Assembly: GCF_010015445.1 (NCBI RefSeq)
Contig: NC_053116.1
Span: forward strand, 4,973,568-5,037,567
Source of the DNA: Perca fluviatilis
Taxonomy: Eukaryota; Chordata; Actinopteri; Perciformes; Percidae
Direction of reading: 5' to 3'
Length of the DNA stretch: 64,000 bases
The translations under genes were made by a program, and so were the position numbers. The notes under the pieces are model-generated. The model was given only the letters and a program-made list of their open reading frames with translations. It did no database searches and was not told the DNA's origin. This document shows, piece after piece, positions 45,010-55,492 of the stretch (position 1 is its first letter; each line of letters opens with the position of its first letter).

Positions 45010-45743
45010 GCTCTGGCGGATAAGTCCCCTTATTTTGCAACAGTGAACGGGTCTCTGGCAAAAACGGCCACCTCTGTGGGCAGAACAAGTCTATCCAATC
45101 GACCAGCAAAGTTCTTTTTCAGGCTCGCAATGAAATCAGTCATCACATCCGTGATTTGTGCGGGGGATGATCCGCATTTGCGGAGTGTCGGAAAATGCAG
45201 CATTCGGCCTGTGCTCAAATCAGTTGCGAAAAGGTCCAGTTTAACTTGGAAAGCGCGCATCTATCCCACAAGGTCGATGACAGTTTTGTCTCTGCCTTGT
45301 AGTCCCAAATTGAGATCATTCAGGTGTTTGAATATGTCGCTCAGAAAGCAAGCATCAGCCATGAAGTTGTCGTCCAGTATGCGACTCAAGTGCGTTTCTG
45401 CCTTTTTTTGCTTGCTGCCGCGGAGGAAAGCTCCTCTCTGAGACCACAGAAACAACAGCCACCTCACGTCATTGACCTGCAAAAGCAGGTCTTGGTGCTC
45501 AGCAGACATTTCTGACAGCAGCATGCGGAATAAGCAGTGTTGGAGGCTAGATGTGGAGCGAATAAAATTAATTGTAGCCATCACGCTGTCCATTGTCGTT
45601 TTGAGCGCCCCGCTTAGTTTTGTGCACAACACCGCCTGATGTACAATGCAGTGTAAGGAGATCAACTGAGGTGCAACAGCGGACCAACGTGCTGCCAAAC
45701 CATTCACTTTCCCTGTCATGGATGGAGCCCCATCTGTCACGAT
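45006..45743 (-). pseudogene. hAT transposase middle part
   Basis: The minus strand from 45743 starts at TIVTDGAPSMTGKVNGLAAR and runs through LISLHCIVHQAVLCTKLSG, then SAEHQDLLLQVNDVRWL, and RDKTVIDLVG. After a frame change it continues with MRAFQVKLDLFATDLSTGRM and RDPFTVAK at 45030-45260. TDGAPSMTG and HCIVHQ are hallmark motifs of the ZBED/GTF2IRD2-like hAT transposase, with the catalytic Asp in TDGAP. It ends in a stop just before the LTR insertion. Several frameshifts and a TAA make it inactive. Confidence 0.9.
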
Positions 45744-47115
45744 TGTAGCAGTATGAGTTGAACTCCTAATTACCTGGCGCTCTTTTGACCAATCACTGGC
45801 TAAGGGCCCTGTATAAAAGCAGCTAGTTGTCCCCCTTCCGCCCTCTCTTGCTCGTTGGTGACGGAAGTCCTCTACACTTCCGGGTCGCTCACTCCGTGAA
45901 GGGTTTTGCTGTGCTACAGGTAGGGTAGCGGCTTGGCTGCCTCCACACTCATTGTCACTGTTATTTTATTGCCGTTATTATATACTGAACGCTTTGTAGA
46001 TCTTCGGTTGGCGGGTTGTCCTTCACCTTACCTGTTGAACGGTGGTGAATGAAAAGCGAGTAACACTGATAGTTGCTGCGGTTTGCATGCACGTAGCTGC
46101 CTCCCTCTGGGTCTACTAAAACTCTGCTTGAACGGTATGTGGGCTAAATGGGGCCGGATTTATTCGTTAAACTTATTTGGTGTTAATTATTATTTTCTGT
46201 AAACGCTAGGAACACTGAAGCTACCGGAGATCCCTGTTAGCTGCTTAGTACTTCAACTACTGGCTGCTGTTTTGCCGAGGCTGCTGTTTTGCCTAAGAAG
46301 GCTTTTGCCGGGATTGCTGCTGTCCTTTAAAAATCCTGAGTATTGTAACTATTGCTGCACGCCTGTGTTGCCTTTAGGGCTACTGGGCCAATGTATAAAC
46401 CACCTGTTTTTATATGAATGAATGTATGTAGCTGAGGGGTTTGGCTCCCTACATTAATTTGGTTGATTTAGTTGTTTCTTTCTTTACTTTCTTTCAATTT
46501 TTTTCAATTTAGTTAAAAGTTGTAGTTATATATATATTTTTTTTCTTCAGTGAGTTTTCTATTTAAACATTGAGTTTCTTTGGTTATGAGTGTTTCGTTT
46601 CTTTTGAGTTTATAGCAAAGTCTTTTTCTTTTGAATTCTTGTTTTGTACGGCCTGTGGGAACCTATACTGGTTCTGGCCTTTATATTGTATCTGTATTGT
46701 GTTAAATTTGTTTCTTTATAACTTTGTTTATATTGATTTTTGATATTCTTTCTTGTGGAGTGAACCCCTATAATTGTGTATGTGTGTTTGTTTGTTTCCC
46801 ATTTCTTATCCCATTTTTAGTTGCTGAGAGCCGAAGGTGGTGGTGTTGGTGTCCGGGTGGTGGTATTTCCTTCCCTGTGTGCTGTGTCTCCCCGTTTTCA
46901 TTTGCAGTGTTCACTGTTGTGTTTTTTTTTTGTGTGTTCACGGGTGACTTTCCCTGGGATCCCCCTTTACCATCCTTGTTCCCTTCTCCCTCTCCACTGG
47001 CAAGCCTCAGCCCTAATTATTTTTCCCCTTTTTAGTGTGACTGTCTTTTAAATTGTTTGTTTTTAACTTTTTTGATTTTTATTGAAATAAAATTGTATTC
47101 TTTTGTAAGTTGAAC
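45744..47115 (+). repeat. LTR-like block with CCAAT, TATA and poly(A) signals
   Basis: It begins TGTAGCAGTATGAG exactly where the hAT transposase homology stops. CCAATCAC lies at 45789, GTATAAAAGC at 45811, and the T-rich end has AATAAA at 47086. After that comes TTTGGCGCC at about 47122, similar to some primer-binding sites. This resembles a 1.35-kb LTR of another retroelement family, but I found no second copy, no target duplication and no clear CA end. The ORF at 46724-47035 is an artefact of its T-rich composition. Confidence 0.35.
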
Positions 47116-47780
47116 CTTGTCTTTGGCGCCTTTGTATATTGACCTGTGTGACCTTAAATATATCAATCTTGCAATTGGAAGTAAAATCATTCATTAGTAA
47201 GTGATAGCATTCTCTGGGTGAAATTCCCAGGGTGCCGTTGTCAGTGTGTTTGAGGTAGGCTTCATTTAGAATACTACCTCCTCTGTTCAGTCAGCTCTCA
47301 TGTTGCCACACAAGCATGCACACACGCTTCATATCCAGACCATTGTCTTTAAGAAAAGCAGAAATTTTCCCAAAGACTATATTGCCAGTTATGCGTCCTC
47401 CTACTTGTGTATTAACTTAATGTAGACACACTTAGCACATAATGGCTTTTGTAACAACAGAGCATCAGCTTTGGGACACTCCACTTTATTCATCTTGTTT
47501 GTCTTCCTCTTTTGTTCTCATTTAATTGATCCCTTTCCTGCTTTCCTTCCCTTATCTTCCTTTGTCTTTCCCTCTCCCTCTCTCATTCGATCAGGCGCTA
47601 AGGCTAATTTAGAAAGGGAGCTGTTCAGGGAATATGTAATGACCTATTTGCATTATTATTTTTCAATAGCAAGGCTTTTGTCTCATCTATATATCACAGT
47701 TTATTTTGATGTGGTGTTCGAGAGCGGCTGTCATATTATATCCTAAATTTTATCCATCCACTTCATCTTAAATGATGCAT
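47116..47780. other. Unassigned noncoding sequence
   Basis: I see no coding sequence or element ends. It lies between the LTR-like block and a LINE fragment. Confidence 0.3.
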
Positions 47781-47784
47781 ACGT

Positions 47785-47985
47785 TCTTCTACAGTTGGTG
47801 CAGAATGCAGTAGATCAGAGAGTCTAATGTTGCTAAAAGTTGTTCTGTCCAGGCTTAAAACGAAGGGGGATGATGCTTTCTCTATTTTAGTGCAAACCCC
47901 TCAATGTCAGATCAGCTGAGTCAGTGTCTCAGTTTTAAAAAGCTTTTAAAAGCCCACTTGTACAGACCAAGGTTCGAAGTCATGA
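47785..47985 (+). pseudogene. LINE RT C-terminal fragment (L2/Rex-like)
   Basis: The translation has LLQLVQNAVDQRV, then, after several stops, DQLSQCLSFKKLLKAHLYRP, both resembling the C-terminal block of L2/Rex-type LINE polyproteins (QLVQNAAAR and the final KxxLKxHLY motif). The intervening sequence is degenerate. No catalytic motifs. Confidence 0.6.
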
Positions 47986-47999
47986 CTAGCCGAACGCCG

Positions 48000-48410
48000 T
48001 GCAACGTAGAATCTCCCATGGTCCGATGTTGCCGGAAGAAAGCACTAACCGCATAAGAGAAGCACTCAACACAACAACAGACTAGCTAGTGCTTCCACAG
48101 GATATACACTAAAGAGATGGCAGATTATTCAACCGAATTTCAAAACATCGACAACAAACCCTTTCAGTTTGATGGACGTCCTTATCTTTTCAAGCCGGAA
48201 TATACTGACGAAAAGCTACGGGAGCTCTGTGAAGGGCTACGAGAGAGAGAGAGAGCTACCGGTAGTCAATGCAGCAACACAGCCTCGTACTTCGGGAAAC
48301 TGGTGGTGTACCTGCAGACATTGTGAAGCTATGGCCACCGAACAGGAGTGTCTGTGCGCCCGCATGTAAACATGAACGTGACTGTCTTTATAATCTCTTT
48401 TCAATAAACT
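48000..48410 (+). pseudogene. P2X7-like cysteine-rich domain ORF, frameshifted
   Basis: From the Met at 48117 the frame reads MADYSTEFQNIDNKPFQFDG, then RPYLFKPEYTDEKLRELCEG and a GA-encoded RERER run. After the run the continuation is better in another frame, NWWCTCRHCEAMATEQECLC, before the stop at 48368. Cys-X-Cys-X2-Cys-X8-Cys-X-Cys and the preceding RPYxFxPEYTxEELRE block resemble the C-terminal intracellular domain of P2X7-like proteins amplified in teleosts. The change of frame lies in a (GA)n tract at 48241-48256, a slippage-prone site. AATAAA follows at 48404. It may be a gene fragment, pseudogene or transposon-carried exon. I cannot tell which. Confidence 0.55.
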
Positions 48411-49560
48411 ATCTGTTCACTTACAACATTCTCAATGCTTCGGTTAACATTTAGGGACCCTCATTATGCTAACGTTGAGGTGTGGTGATATTTTGAGCCT
48501 TTTTAGTGGTATTAAATAGCAATTTAATTTGAGTGTCCCTGTGCCCCATATACTAGCGTTGTAAGCTAATCAGCGGTCCGCGCTAGCATGTTCCAAGCTA
48601 CAAACACATTCAATTAGCATGAAAACATGTCAAGGAGAACGACAGAGTTGGTTCACATCTGTTATTAACCCCTAGATTCGTTTGGGCCAGAATTGTCCTT
48701 TAAATAATGTGAAATGGACCGGCATCTGAAAGATATTAAAGACCTGGAAATTTGGGTAGCAGCTGTGATCGACTGGATGTTTTCTTTGTCCACAGGATTT
48801 TTCTTCTTGGAATTTGCTGGATGTCTTCAATTATGAATAAACCCACAAACCTTCTATTCCATATATATTTTCTAACATGCAAACACCACTCATAACCTGC
48901 AAACTATTTGCTGTTTTTACTGGCCTAATTTACCATGCATCAGTGTTTTAATCCTCATTTTATTGGCTGTCATCCTTGCATAAAATTGAGCTGTGTCCCC
49001 CCGAAAGCCTCTTTGCAGCACACTTTACAATTTTATGGATTGTGAAAAACACTGGCTACATTTTAATAAATTACGAAGACCGATTGATAGAGTAGGTTTA
49101 AAGTCTACCAAAGATGTTGTAATATTACTATGATTTTAACTTAAGGCATCTGGCCACTGGTCACTTCCTCCTTAAAGAGCCCCACCCTGGTATTGTATTG
49201 AGCAATCTGCTCTTGCCCCATTATAGCCCTTACAAAGCCTGTCTTTCAAACTGTATGGTGAGGCAAACACACATCCGATAATCTCTTGCTTAAATTTCGT
49301 TTGGACTAAAATGATCCTGCTGTTTTAACCATATCTAAATACTTCATCAAGTGTTTGACGAAATCCAAAGTTATGTTTTGGAGGGATTGGTTGGAAAAGG
49401 GAATTGTTACAGTTACAGTAAGAGCCGTTGCAGGGGGGTGTGAGGCCCTGTGCAAACTTAACGTGCGAAGCCCTGCTCATTGACATATGTGATGCACGCG
49501 CAAGAATCACTGTCAATGGGGACTGCCGTTATTCAGACAGCTTATATAGTCATATCGTGC
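48411..49560. other. Unassigned noncoding sequence
   Basis: AT-rich sequence with no gene, RNA or element ends that I recognise. The ORF at 49325-49516 is short and has no family signal. Confidence 0.35.
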
Positions 49561-49790
49561 GTGTGTGTGTGTGTGTTCTTGTGTGCCTTGCTGTGTGTCT
49601 GTGTTAAATGTGAACATGTTGCTGAAATACGTGCCAAAATAGATAGGATGAATGTCGCCTGGGCCATACTGGAGACAGTGACAGCTAGAGAAATGACTAC
49701 AGTACAGGAGTTAATTGCACTATATTTTAATCTAGGTCTTCATTATAAGGACATTGCTGCTTTGCTTGCAAGTCGTCACCGTGCCTAACA
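49560..49790 (+). pseudogene. Possible HTH fragment of a transposon integrase
   Basis: The later part of the open frame (about 49624-49788) encodes EIRAKIDRMN and TVQELIALYFNLGLHYKDIA followed by ALLASRHRA and a stop. The pattern resembles the N-terminal helix-turn-helix of integrase-like proteins from fish transposons, in which a short LIxxYFxLGxxxxDI motif precedes a homeodomain-like unit. The upstream part is a (GT)n-encoded low-complexity stretch. Only about 45 residues support this and no catalytic core is visible. Confidence 0.3.
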
Positions 49791-50225
49791 AAAATTGACA
49801 AAATTAATTGTTTGGTTCCGGTTTCCGACCAACCCTGTCAAGTAATGTGCGACCCAAATTTATTTTATGAGCTTGGGGAAGAAATGATACTAATTAAATA
49901 AATACACAAATAAAAAGTTTAAGGCGAACTATAATTACATCGATGCAAGATCCCCGTTTTTCTCCAGCAATGGTACCAAGCAATGCTGAAGAGGACCCGA
50001 TGTCGACGCAGCGGCACTTAACGTTGCCGTGTCCAGTTTTACGGCAGCAGCAGCGTGAGGACAGCGCCTTCAACCAGCCCTCACTGGCCATGGCGGCCAG
50101 CTACAGCGCTACTGCACCGCCGGGGAGCTTCAACAAGTTAAACAGGGCAGATGAAAACACTCATGAACTATATGTTGTGTTTAATGTCGTTCAAGAGGAT
50201 GGCAACGTAGCAAGCAAACACGGTC
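49791..50225. other. Unassigned sequence with an ORF of unknown nature
   Basis: An open frame at 49943-50347 encodes MQDPRFSPAMVPSNAEEDP and later NKLNRADENTHELYVVFNVV before running into the arm of the next element. I recognise no domain. The second half could be a fragment of a real protein, the rest may be chance. Confidence 0.25.
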
Positions 50226-50807
50226 CAGGTACCGTTCGTTCATTTGTTTTTGCTGACACATATGAAATCGAAAAAATGAGAAAACAACTCCTTTTTCCTT
50301 TTTTCCTTTTTTTTTTAGAAAAACGAAAAAACGAAATTATGACTTGATTTTTGGTTTTCCCGTTCTTGCACGGAAATCAGAAAAACCACTTGATATTCCG
50401 ATTTTCCCCTGTGGGTGGTGCTAAATCTGATTGGCAGGATATGCATTCATTGTTTTTCAAAATAAGAGTTTACCCACACTGTATTTGTTAGCCTGTAAAA
50501 TAGTCTATTAAGCATGCTATTTGTCATCCAATTTGGCTCAACTGACTGAAAAAATCTATTGAAATAAATGTAAACATGTTCACGCATTGACAGTTGTCAG
50601 ACAAAAGGTACGATCTGTTTTTGTAGGAGAGGGGAAGACCCATCTCATCGTTTAACCCTGTTGTGTTCAATGTCATGTTAAACAATTTTTTGTTCCCGGT
50701 CAAAAATGACCGTTCCATTAATACTCATCATAAAAATGTAAATAATACATTTATTCTTCATTCAAGATGTTTTTATTAACTTATATATTTTTTTTAATAT
50801 ATTTGTT

Positions 50808-50842
50808 ATTTATCAATGAGGCCTGTATGCCTCATTGATCTG
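50808..50842. repeat. Short hairpin
   Basis: ATCAATGAGGC, then a six-base loop, then GCCTCATTGAT: perfect 11-bp arms just after the left inverted arm. Confidence 0.9.
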
Positions 50843-51150
50843 AGCTTACATCTTGAATTCGAACGAGTACTAAAAAACATAATTGCTGGATTATTTTGAC
50901 TAAAATAAATAATCAGATGAAACATAGTGTAGGCTACGGTTTATCACAGATTACTTTGGGCCAAAGTTAACAAGGACATTTGTTTATTAACCATTTAAAA
51001 ATGTATACATTCACATAAAGTAACATCTGTTTGAGTCAAAAGTGAGAGATTTCATCTGTCACGTTGGAAAAAGAGAGAGACTGAGGAAAGGTTCGCATAG
51101 TAGGTGTGAAAAAAGCATAGAAATATTTAAAAAATATTAAAAATAATAAA

Positions 51151-51447
51151 ATGATCTATGGGAAGGAGTGCCATATCTTTTTGGTACATGATAAAGTATC
51201 TGCATTTAGGAAAAAGTTGGACCTGTGTTGGGCTCGCGTGGAACAGGGCTCAGTGGAAAAGTTTCCAACCTTGGAGGATGTTTTGGACACTGCGCATTTG
51301 AAGGGGTTGCGCGAGCAGTTTTGGGATTATTTTGGAGAGGACACCATGGAAAATGAATGGGTTATAAATCCATTCAGTTTCCCAGCAGAGCTCCGTGATG
51401 GATTAAGCATCCAAGAGGAGGAGGCCCTACTTAGACCTGAGCTCTAA
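51151..51447 (+). pseudogene. hAT transposase remnant (ZBED5/FAM200-like)
   Basis: The frame encodes AFRKKLDLCWARVEQGSVEK, FPTLEDVLDTAHLKGLREQF and FGEDTMENEWVINPFSFPAE, close to the middle-to-late part of ZBED5/FAM200-type hAT transposases, where a FPxL...L...L segment precedes WVxNPF. The C-terminal dimerisation region expected after this is missing; the frame stops at LRPEL. The block lies between the inverted arms, so the arms and the transposase likely belong to one hAT element. Confidence 0.72.
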
Positions 51448-52189
51448 TATGGAGTTGCAACAGAATATGTGTGAGTGAAGTGTCGCTTGCACACTTTTGG
51501 CTGTCAGTGGAGACATAGTTCCAGTCCCATAAAATTACTTATCCCATTCACGTCCTACTTACTACTGTGAGTTTGCTCACTGCTCCCATTAAGGTAGAGC
51601 ATAACATTAACATTTCTCCGATCAGTTTTGTTTAAAGTGATGGATATGAGTTACATTTTCTTTTTGTTTGTTTTTTTCTTCAGAAACACACACAAATAAG
51701 CATTAACCCACATAAAAATTAACAATCAACCATATTAGGCCTATTGATTTTTAATAAAATGAGAGGGATCGTATTAGGACTTGTGTTCAAAATAAACGTT
51801 TTCAAACCCTTTATGGTTGCAACTATTTATTTTTACGGTGTCTATTTGCACCCCCTGTACGAATAGCCTCGGCCACACAGCTGAGCTATTCACACCCTGT
51901 GATGTAACAACAAAAAACGTTGCTCGTGTGCACCGAAATCATGGCGGACGTTCATCTTCCATGACAGCAGAAACTGGCATATTAGGAAAGTTTGGTCTCT
52001 AAAGTTTATAACAATTGAATTTGTAGCGGAAAATGGATACTACAGTTGCGCTGTCTTCAGTGAAAGCATACAACCGTTAGTTTGTTAGTTAGTACCATAG
52101 GTTAGTACCTATTTTTTGTATACAGTATGGTTACCTAGCAACCGCGGCTTGAAGACACCAAGTGGTAAACAGTTATACGTAAGAACTGC

Positions 52190-52262
52190 TAGGTGAGTGG
52201 TTAGAACATGGAGCTTTGCTCTGGGAGTCTGGAGTTTGATTCCCCAGTGAGGTGATCTTGTT
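52190..52262 (+). ncRNA. tRNA-like or tRNA-derived SINE fragment
   Basis: GGTGAGTGGTTAGAACATGG resembles the D-arm/A box of a tRNA, and GGAGTTTGATTCC 30 bases later resembles the T-loop/B box, with CTGG...CCAG pairing around it. The acceptor stem is poor. It is more likely a tRNA-derived repeat than a functional tRNA. Confidence 0.4.
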
Positions 52263-52555
52263 TTTTTCATTTTGGATTAGATAATTTGCATGCCATTGTG
52301 CAAATCAGGGCCCGCAAATTAGTTTTTGGTTTGGTTCGAACTAACTTTTAGAAAACTTTAGAAATTTTTTGCAGGGTGGTAGGGGAAGACTCATGAATAT
52401 GCCTGCTCTGGTTGGGTTGGTTAGGTTTAGGCAAGAGGAGTGGGATTGGTTATGGTTAGGGTAAGAATGTCAGGGTGATAATATTCCAAAAAGGTGTAAT
52501 ACATGAGTAGTATGGATAACTGTGTGTAAATATATGCCAAGGTACTGTCAATGCA

Positions 52556-52711
52556 CAGGGGTGCAAATAGCATACATTGATGTACCAGATGGGGTATTAA
52601 TGGAACACATTGCTGTGTGCACCGGCGGGGTACGAATAGCATTAATTTCTAATTGCACCAGGGTACGAATAGCATACACTGCTAATTGTACCAGGGGTGC
52701 AAATAGCCTCA
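52556..52711. repeat. Tandem repeat with GGGTACGAATAGCATACA units
   Basis: Units of the form GGGTACGAATAGCATACA followed by ...TGTACCA recur at about 52558, 52625, 52661 and 52692 (the first and last with GTGCAAATAGC). An inverted relative (TATTTGCACCCCCTGTACGAATAGCC, here 51845-51870) lies 700 bases upstream. Period is irregular, 31-67 bases. Confidence 0.65.
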
Positions 52712-53026
52712 TTTTTTTATTATTCATGAGAATTTAAGTTAATAAAAACATCTAAAATAAAGAATACATGTATTATTTACATTTTTATGATGAGTATTAA
52801 TGGAACGGTCATTTTTGACCAAGAACAAAAAATTTTTTAACATGACATTGAACACATCAGGGTTAAACGATGAGATGGGTCTTCCCCTCTCCTACTCTCC
52901 TACAAAAACAGATCGTGCCTTTTGTCTGACAACTGTCAATGCGTGAACATGTTTACATTTATTTCAATAATTTTTTTTCAGTCAGTTAAGTCAAATAAAT
53001 GGGTGACAAATAGCATGCATATAGAC

Positions 53027-53605
53027 CACAGGTGTCAAACTCAAGGCCCGCGGGCCAAATCCGGCCCCTTGCAGGTTTAGATCCGGCCCGTATATCAATT
53101 TGGGTTCACAATATATTTTGGCCCTCCTAGTTGTGCTCCAAATCAAAAACACAGGAACGTGTTTTTTAAACTGTAATTAGTTGACATTCAAAGCAGAATT
53201 TGCCGACTCTGAGACTCCCCCAGAAGCAGAGAAAGTTTAATATTCAGGCTGAGAAACTGGTGGTTGTTGTAAAAAAAATGTAATCATTGTTTTGCTTGAT
53301 TTGCTAAATTCTATGATGGCTAAGGAACTCTTTTGAAGACTTTTGTAGGGCTTCATGTCAACAAAAATGCGACAAGAAGCGTACAAAAATGTCAGAAAAA
53401 GCAACACATTTACAAAAAGGTGACAAATGTCTGAGAAAGCCACAAAAACGTTGGAAAAATAACAATAAGAAAAAAGCTACCAAAATGTTTAAAAAAAAGT
53501 GACATGCAGTAACAAAAGCACGTCATTAACCTCTCCATGTCTGGCCCTCTGTGTGATTCTCTTTTTCCAGTGTGGCCCCTAGTGACAATGAGTTTGACCC
53601 CCCTG
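53027..53605. mobile_element. 579-bp hAT MITE with 8-bp TSD
   Basis: The ends are CACAGGTGTCAAACTCA and the inverted TGAGTTTGACCCCCCTG. The flanking ATATAGAC at 53019-53026 and 53606-53613 is an 8-bp target duplication. The left inverted arm of the surrounding element lacks this insertion at the corresponding place (near 50508), which gives a direct empty-site comparison. No transposase is encoded. Its interior has CAAAAA(T/C)G-rich low-complexity sequence. Confidence 0.9.
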
Positions 53606-53891
53606 ATATAGACTATTAATTTTACAGGCTAACAAATACAGTGTGGGTAAACTCTTATTTTGATAAACAATGAATGCATATCCTGCCAATCAGATTTAGC
53701 ACCACCCACAGGGGAAAATCGGAATATCAAGTGGTTTTTCTGATTTCCGTGCAAGAACGGGAAAACCAAAAATCAAGTCATAATTTAGTTTTTTCGTTTT
53801 TCTAAAAAACAGAAAAACAGAAAAAGGAGTTGTTTTCTCTTTTTTTCGATTTCATATGTGACAGCAAAAACAAATGAACGAACGGTACCTG

Positions 53892-54184
53892 GGGCCTGTT
53901 TCACAAAAGCAGAATATATAAATCCAGGATAACTGATAAAGCGAGGCTTGACCTAGTCTAATCTGTGCATCCTGGCTTGGTGCGTTTCACGAAGGCCAAG
54001 CCAGGCTGAGGAGGAGCGACTAGCTCGAGCCAGGATGAAGTAATTCAGAAAGATGAGCGTCCATGGCTTTCCTCAAAAGACCGCGAGGTCGATCACAGAT
54101 TTACTGATGCCAACATGGAGAATACGCATTGTACATACTTTATACAGAGTTTGCAGCAGCTTCTTGTGGAAGTATGACGACGTT
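53892..54184. repeat. Terminal part of a teleost DNA repeat (GGGGCCTGTTTCAC)
   Basis: It begins GGCCTGTTTCACAAAAGCAG with a TAAATCCAGGATAACTG stretch. A matching end in reverse, CCGCTTTCGTGAAACCA, lies at 58199-58215. The two may be termini of one large element containing everything between, or ends of two related elements. Confidence 0.45.
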
Positions 54185-54192
54185 AAAAACAG

Positions 54193-54736
54193 CAGTGTTG
54201 TAATGTAACGGAGTACAAATACTTTGTTACTGTACTTAAGTAGAAATTTCACGTATCTGTACTTTACTTTTTTTTATTTATGTCAACTTTCACTTTTACC
54301 GACGATAGCGGTGAACTCGGTGAACAGGGTAGTGGTGAAGATAACGTCATACACCCGTGGCCGTATTTGCAAGAAATGTTTCTGTACGTTGATGTCAGCT
54401 CTAAAAATATGCTGTTTGTTCTTTAAATTTAAGAGAATTGTGCCTGAAAAGTCCTAGAAAAGAATGTGATTTTGATTTGATGGGTGAGATTAAGAAGATA
54501 TGGGAACCCTGAATATGCTTTATGCTTTACTATAAGAAAGCCACAATAAAGTTCACAATAAAAGTTCTAACCGCTTGCTTTTAAAAAAAAAAACCAAAAA
54601 AACAACTTACTTTTACTTCAAATACTTAAGTACATTAAATATCAGAAAATTACTTTTGATACTTAAGTACAGTATATATAAGTCTTTTTCTAGTACGATA
54701 CTCAAGTATTGCTTTCTAGTACTTTATACAACACTG
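54193..54736. mobile_element. 544-bp hAT MITE with perfect 8-bp TSD
   Basis: Ends are CAGTGTTGTAATGTAAC and the inverted GTACTTTATACAACACTG (54719-54736). AAAAACAG flanks the element perfectly at 54185-54192 and 54737-54744. Arms share ACTTAAGTA-rich sequence. A poly(A) stretch lies near 54583-54602. There is no transposase. The flanks and CAGTG ends support hAT. Confidence 0.93.
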
Positions 54737-54778
54737 AAAAACAGTATTTGTTTAAAAAGAAAAGAAACACAGCCGCTG

Positions 54779-55203
54779 TAATGAAACAGCGAGAGAAAGC
54801 GTAGCAGACGATCACGGACCGACTGAATGCGTAATTGTAGCCTAAATATATACATTAACTGACCACGGCTCTGAATTGAAGCCGTCATAATCATTCCATT
54901 CAAGGATTAGGCTACTAATCATTTTCACAAATTAACAGTTTTACTCTTTGCCTTAAAAGTAAGCAGAAGATAATTTTACTCAGGAAATTTACCATGAAGA
55001 TCAATTTTCTACAATATGATACGTAAATATCTCTTTCACTCTGTTCCTCCCTCTCTCTCATGGGCTAAAATATAAGTTTCCTAAGTCATATTAACTTCCA
55101 CTGCTCGCTTTTAATGCAAAGTGTACAACTGTTCGTTCATTTTTAGAATATCATTCAGTCGGTCCGCTATTATCTGCCACGCTTTTTTCTCGCGTTTCAT
55201 TTT
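54779..55203. repeat. Foldback with 50-bp arms
   Basis: The left arm (ATGAAACAGCGAGAGAAAGC, then GGACCGACTGAATG, 54780-54830) is inverted near 55150-55203 (CATTCAGTCGGTCCGC, then TCTCGCGTTTCAT). A few mismatches. The interior is AT-rich and has no gene. Confidence 0.75.
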
Positions 55204-55492
55204 TTAAATTTTTTATAGAGGCAGAGTTTCCTTCTCTACATATTATATGCCTTGCTCCCTATATGGACATAGAAAATAAAGACACTGAAGAAATTGGACT
55301 CTAAAGAAACTAGAAACTATGAAGATAATTAAGTGATAAATTCCATGCACACTGTAAACATGAATGGAACAGAGTGATATTCATCAGTTATTTCCCCCCA
55401 AATATAAGGTCAAAAACCATTGAGGTGTCCTCTCCCTGTTGTTACATGAATGTACAGTAGCCTACATCACTAGATAGCTACTCTTAGTACTT

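Larger units (their letters stand above)
42254..45743 (-). mobile_element. hAT transposon (Charlie/ZBED type), minus strand, split by a solo LTR
   Basis: The 3' terminus of the element, CAGGGCTATTCAATTACAAA followed by TTC, lies at 42254 and has the CAG-type end of hAT transposons. The transposase is encoded on the minus strand in two blocks (45743-45006 and 43188-42840) separated by a solo LTR. The N-terminal half of the transposase is missing beyond 45743, where an LTR-like block begins. The 42254-42840 interval holds the 3' UTR. Confidence 0.82.
50226..53891 (+). mobile_element. hAT-like element with 530-bp terminal inverted arms
   Basis: The left arm (50226-50750) begins CAGGTACCGTTCGTTCATTT, and the right arm (52770-53891, minus an insertion) is its reverse complement, ending at CGAACGGTACCTG. 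The arms share GTGGGTGGTGCTAAATCTGA, GGAGAGGGGAAGACC and CCGTTCCATTAATACTCATC-type phrases. Between them lies a hAT transposase remnant (51151-51447) and tandem repeats. CAG ends suggest hAT. I find no matching flanking duplication. The right arm carries a 579-bp MITE insertion. Confidence 0.8.

Noticed and set aside
46724..47035. A 103-codon ORF rich in Phe, Cys and Val with transmembrane-like composition
   Set aside because: The composition follows from T-rich sequence, and there is no start context or homologous domain that I recognise.
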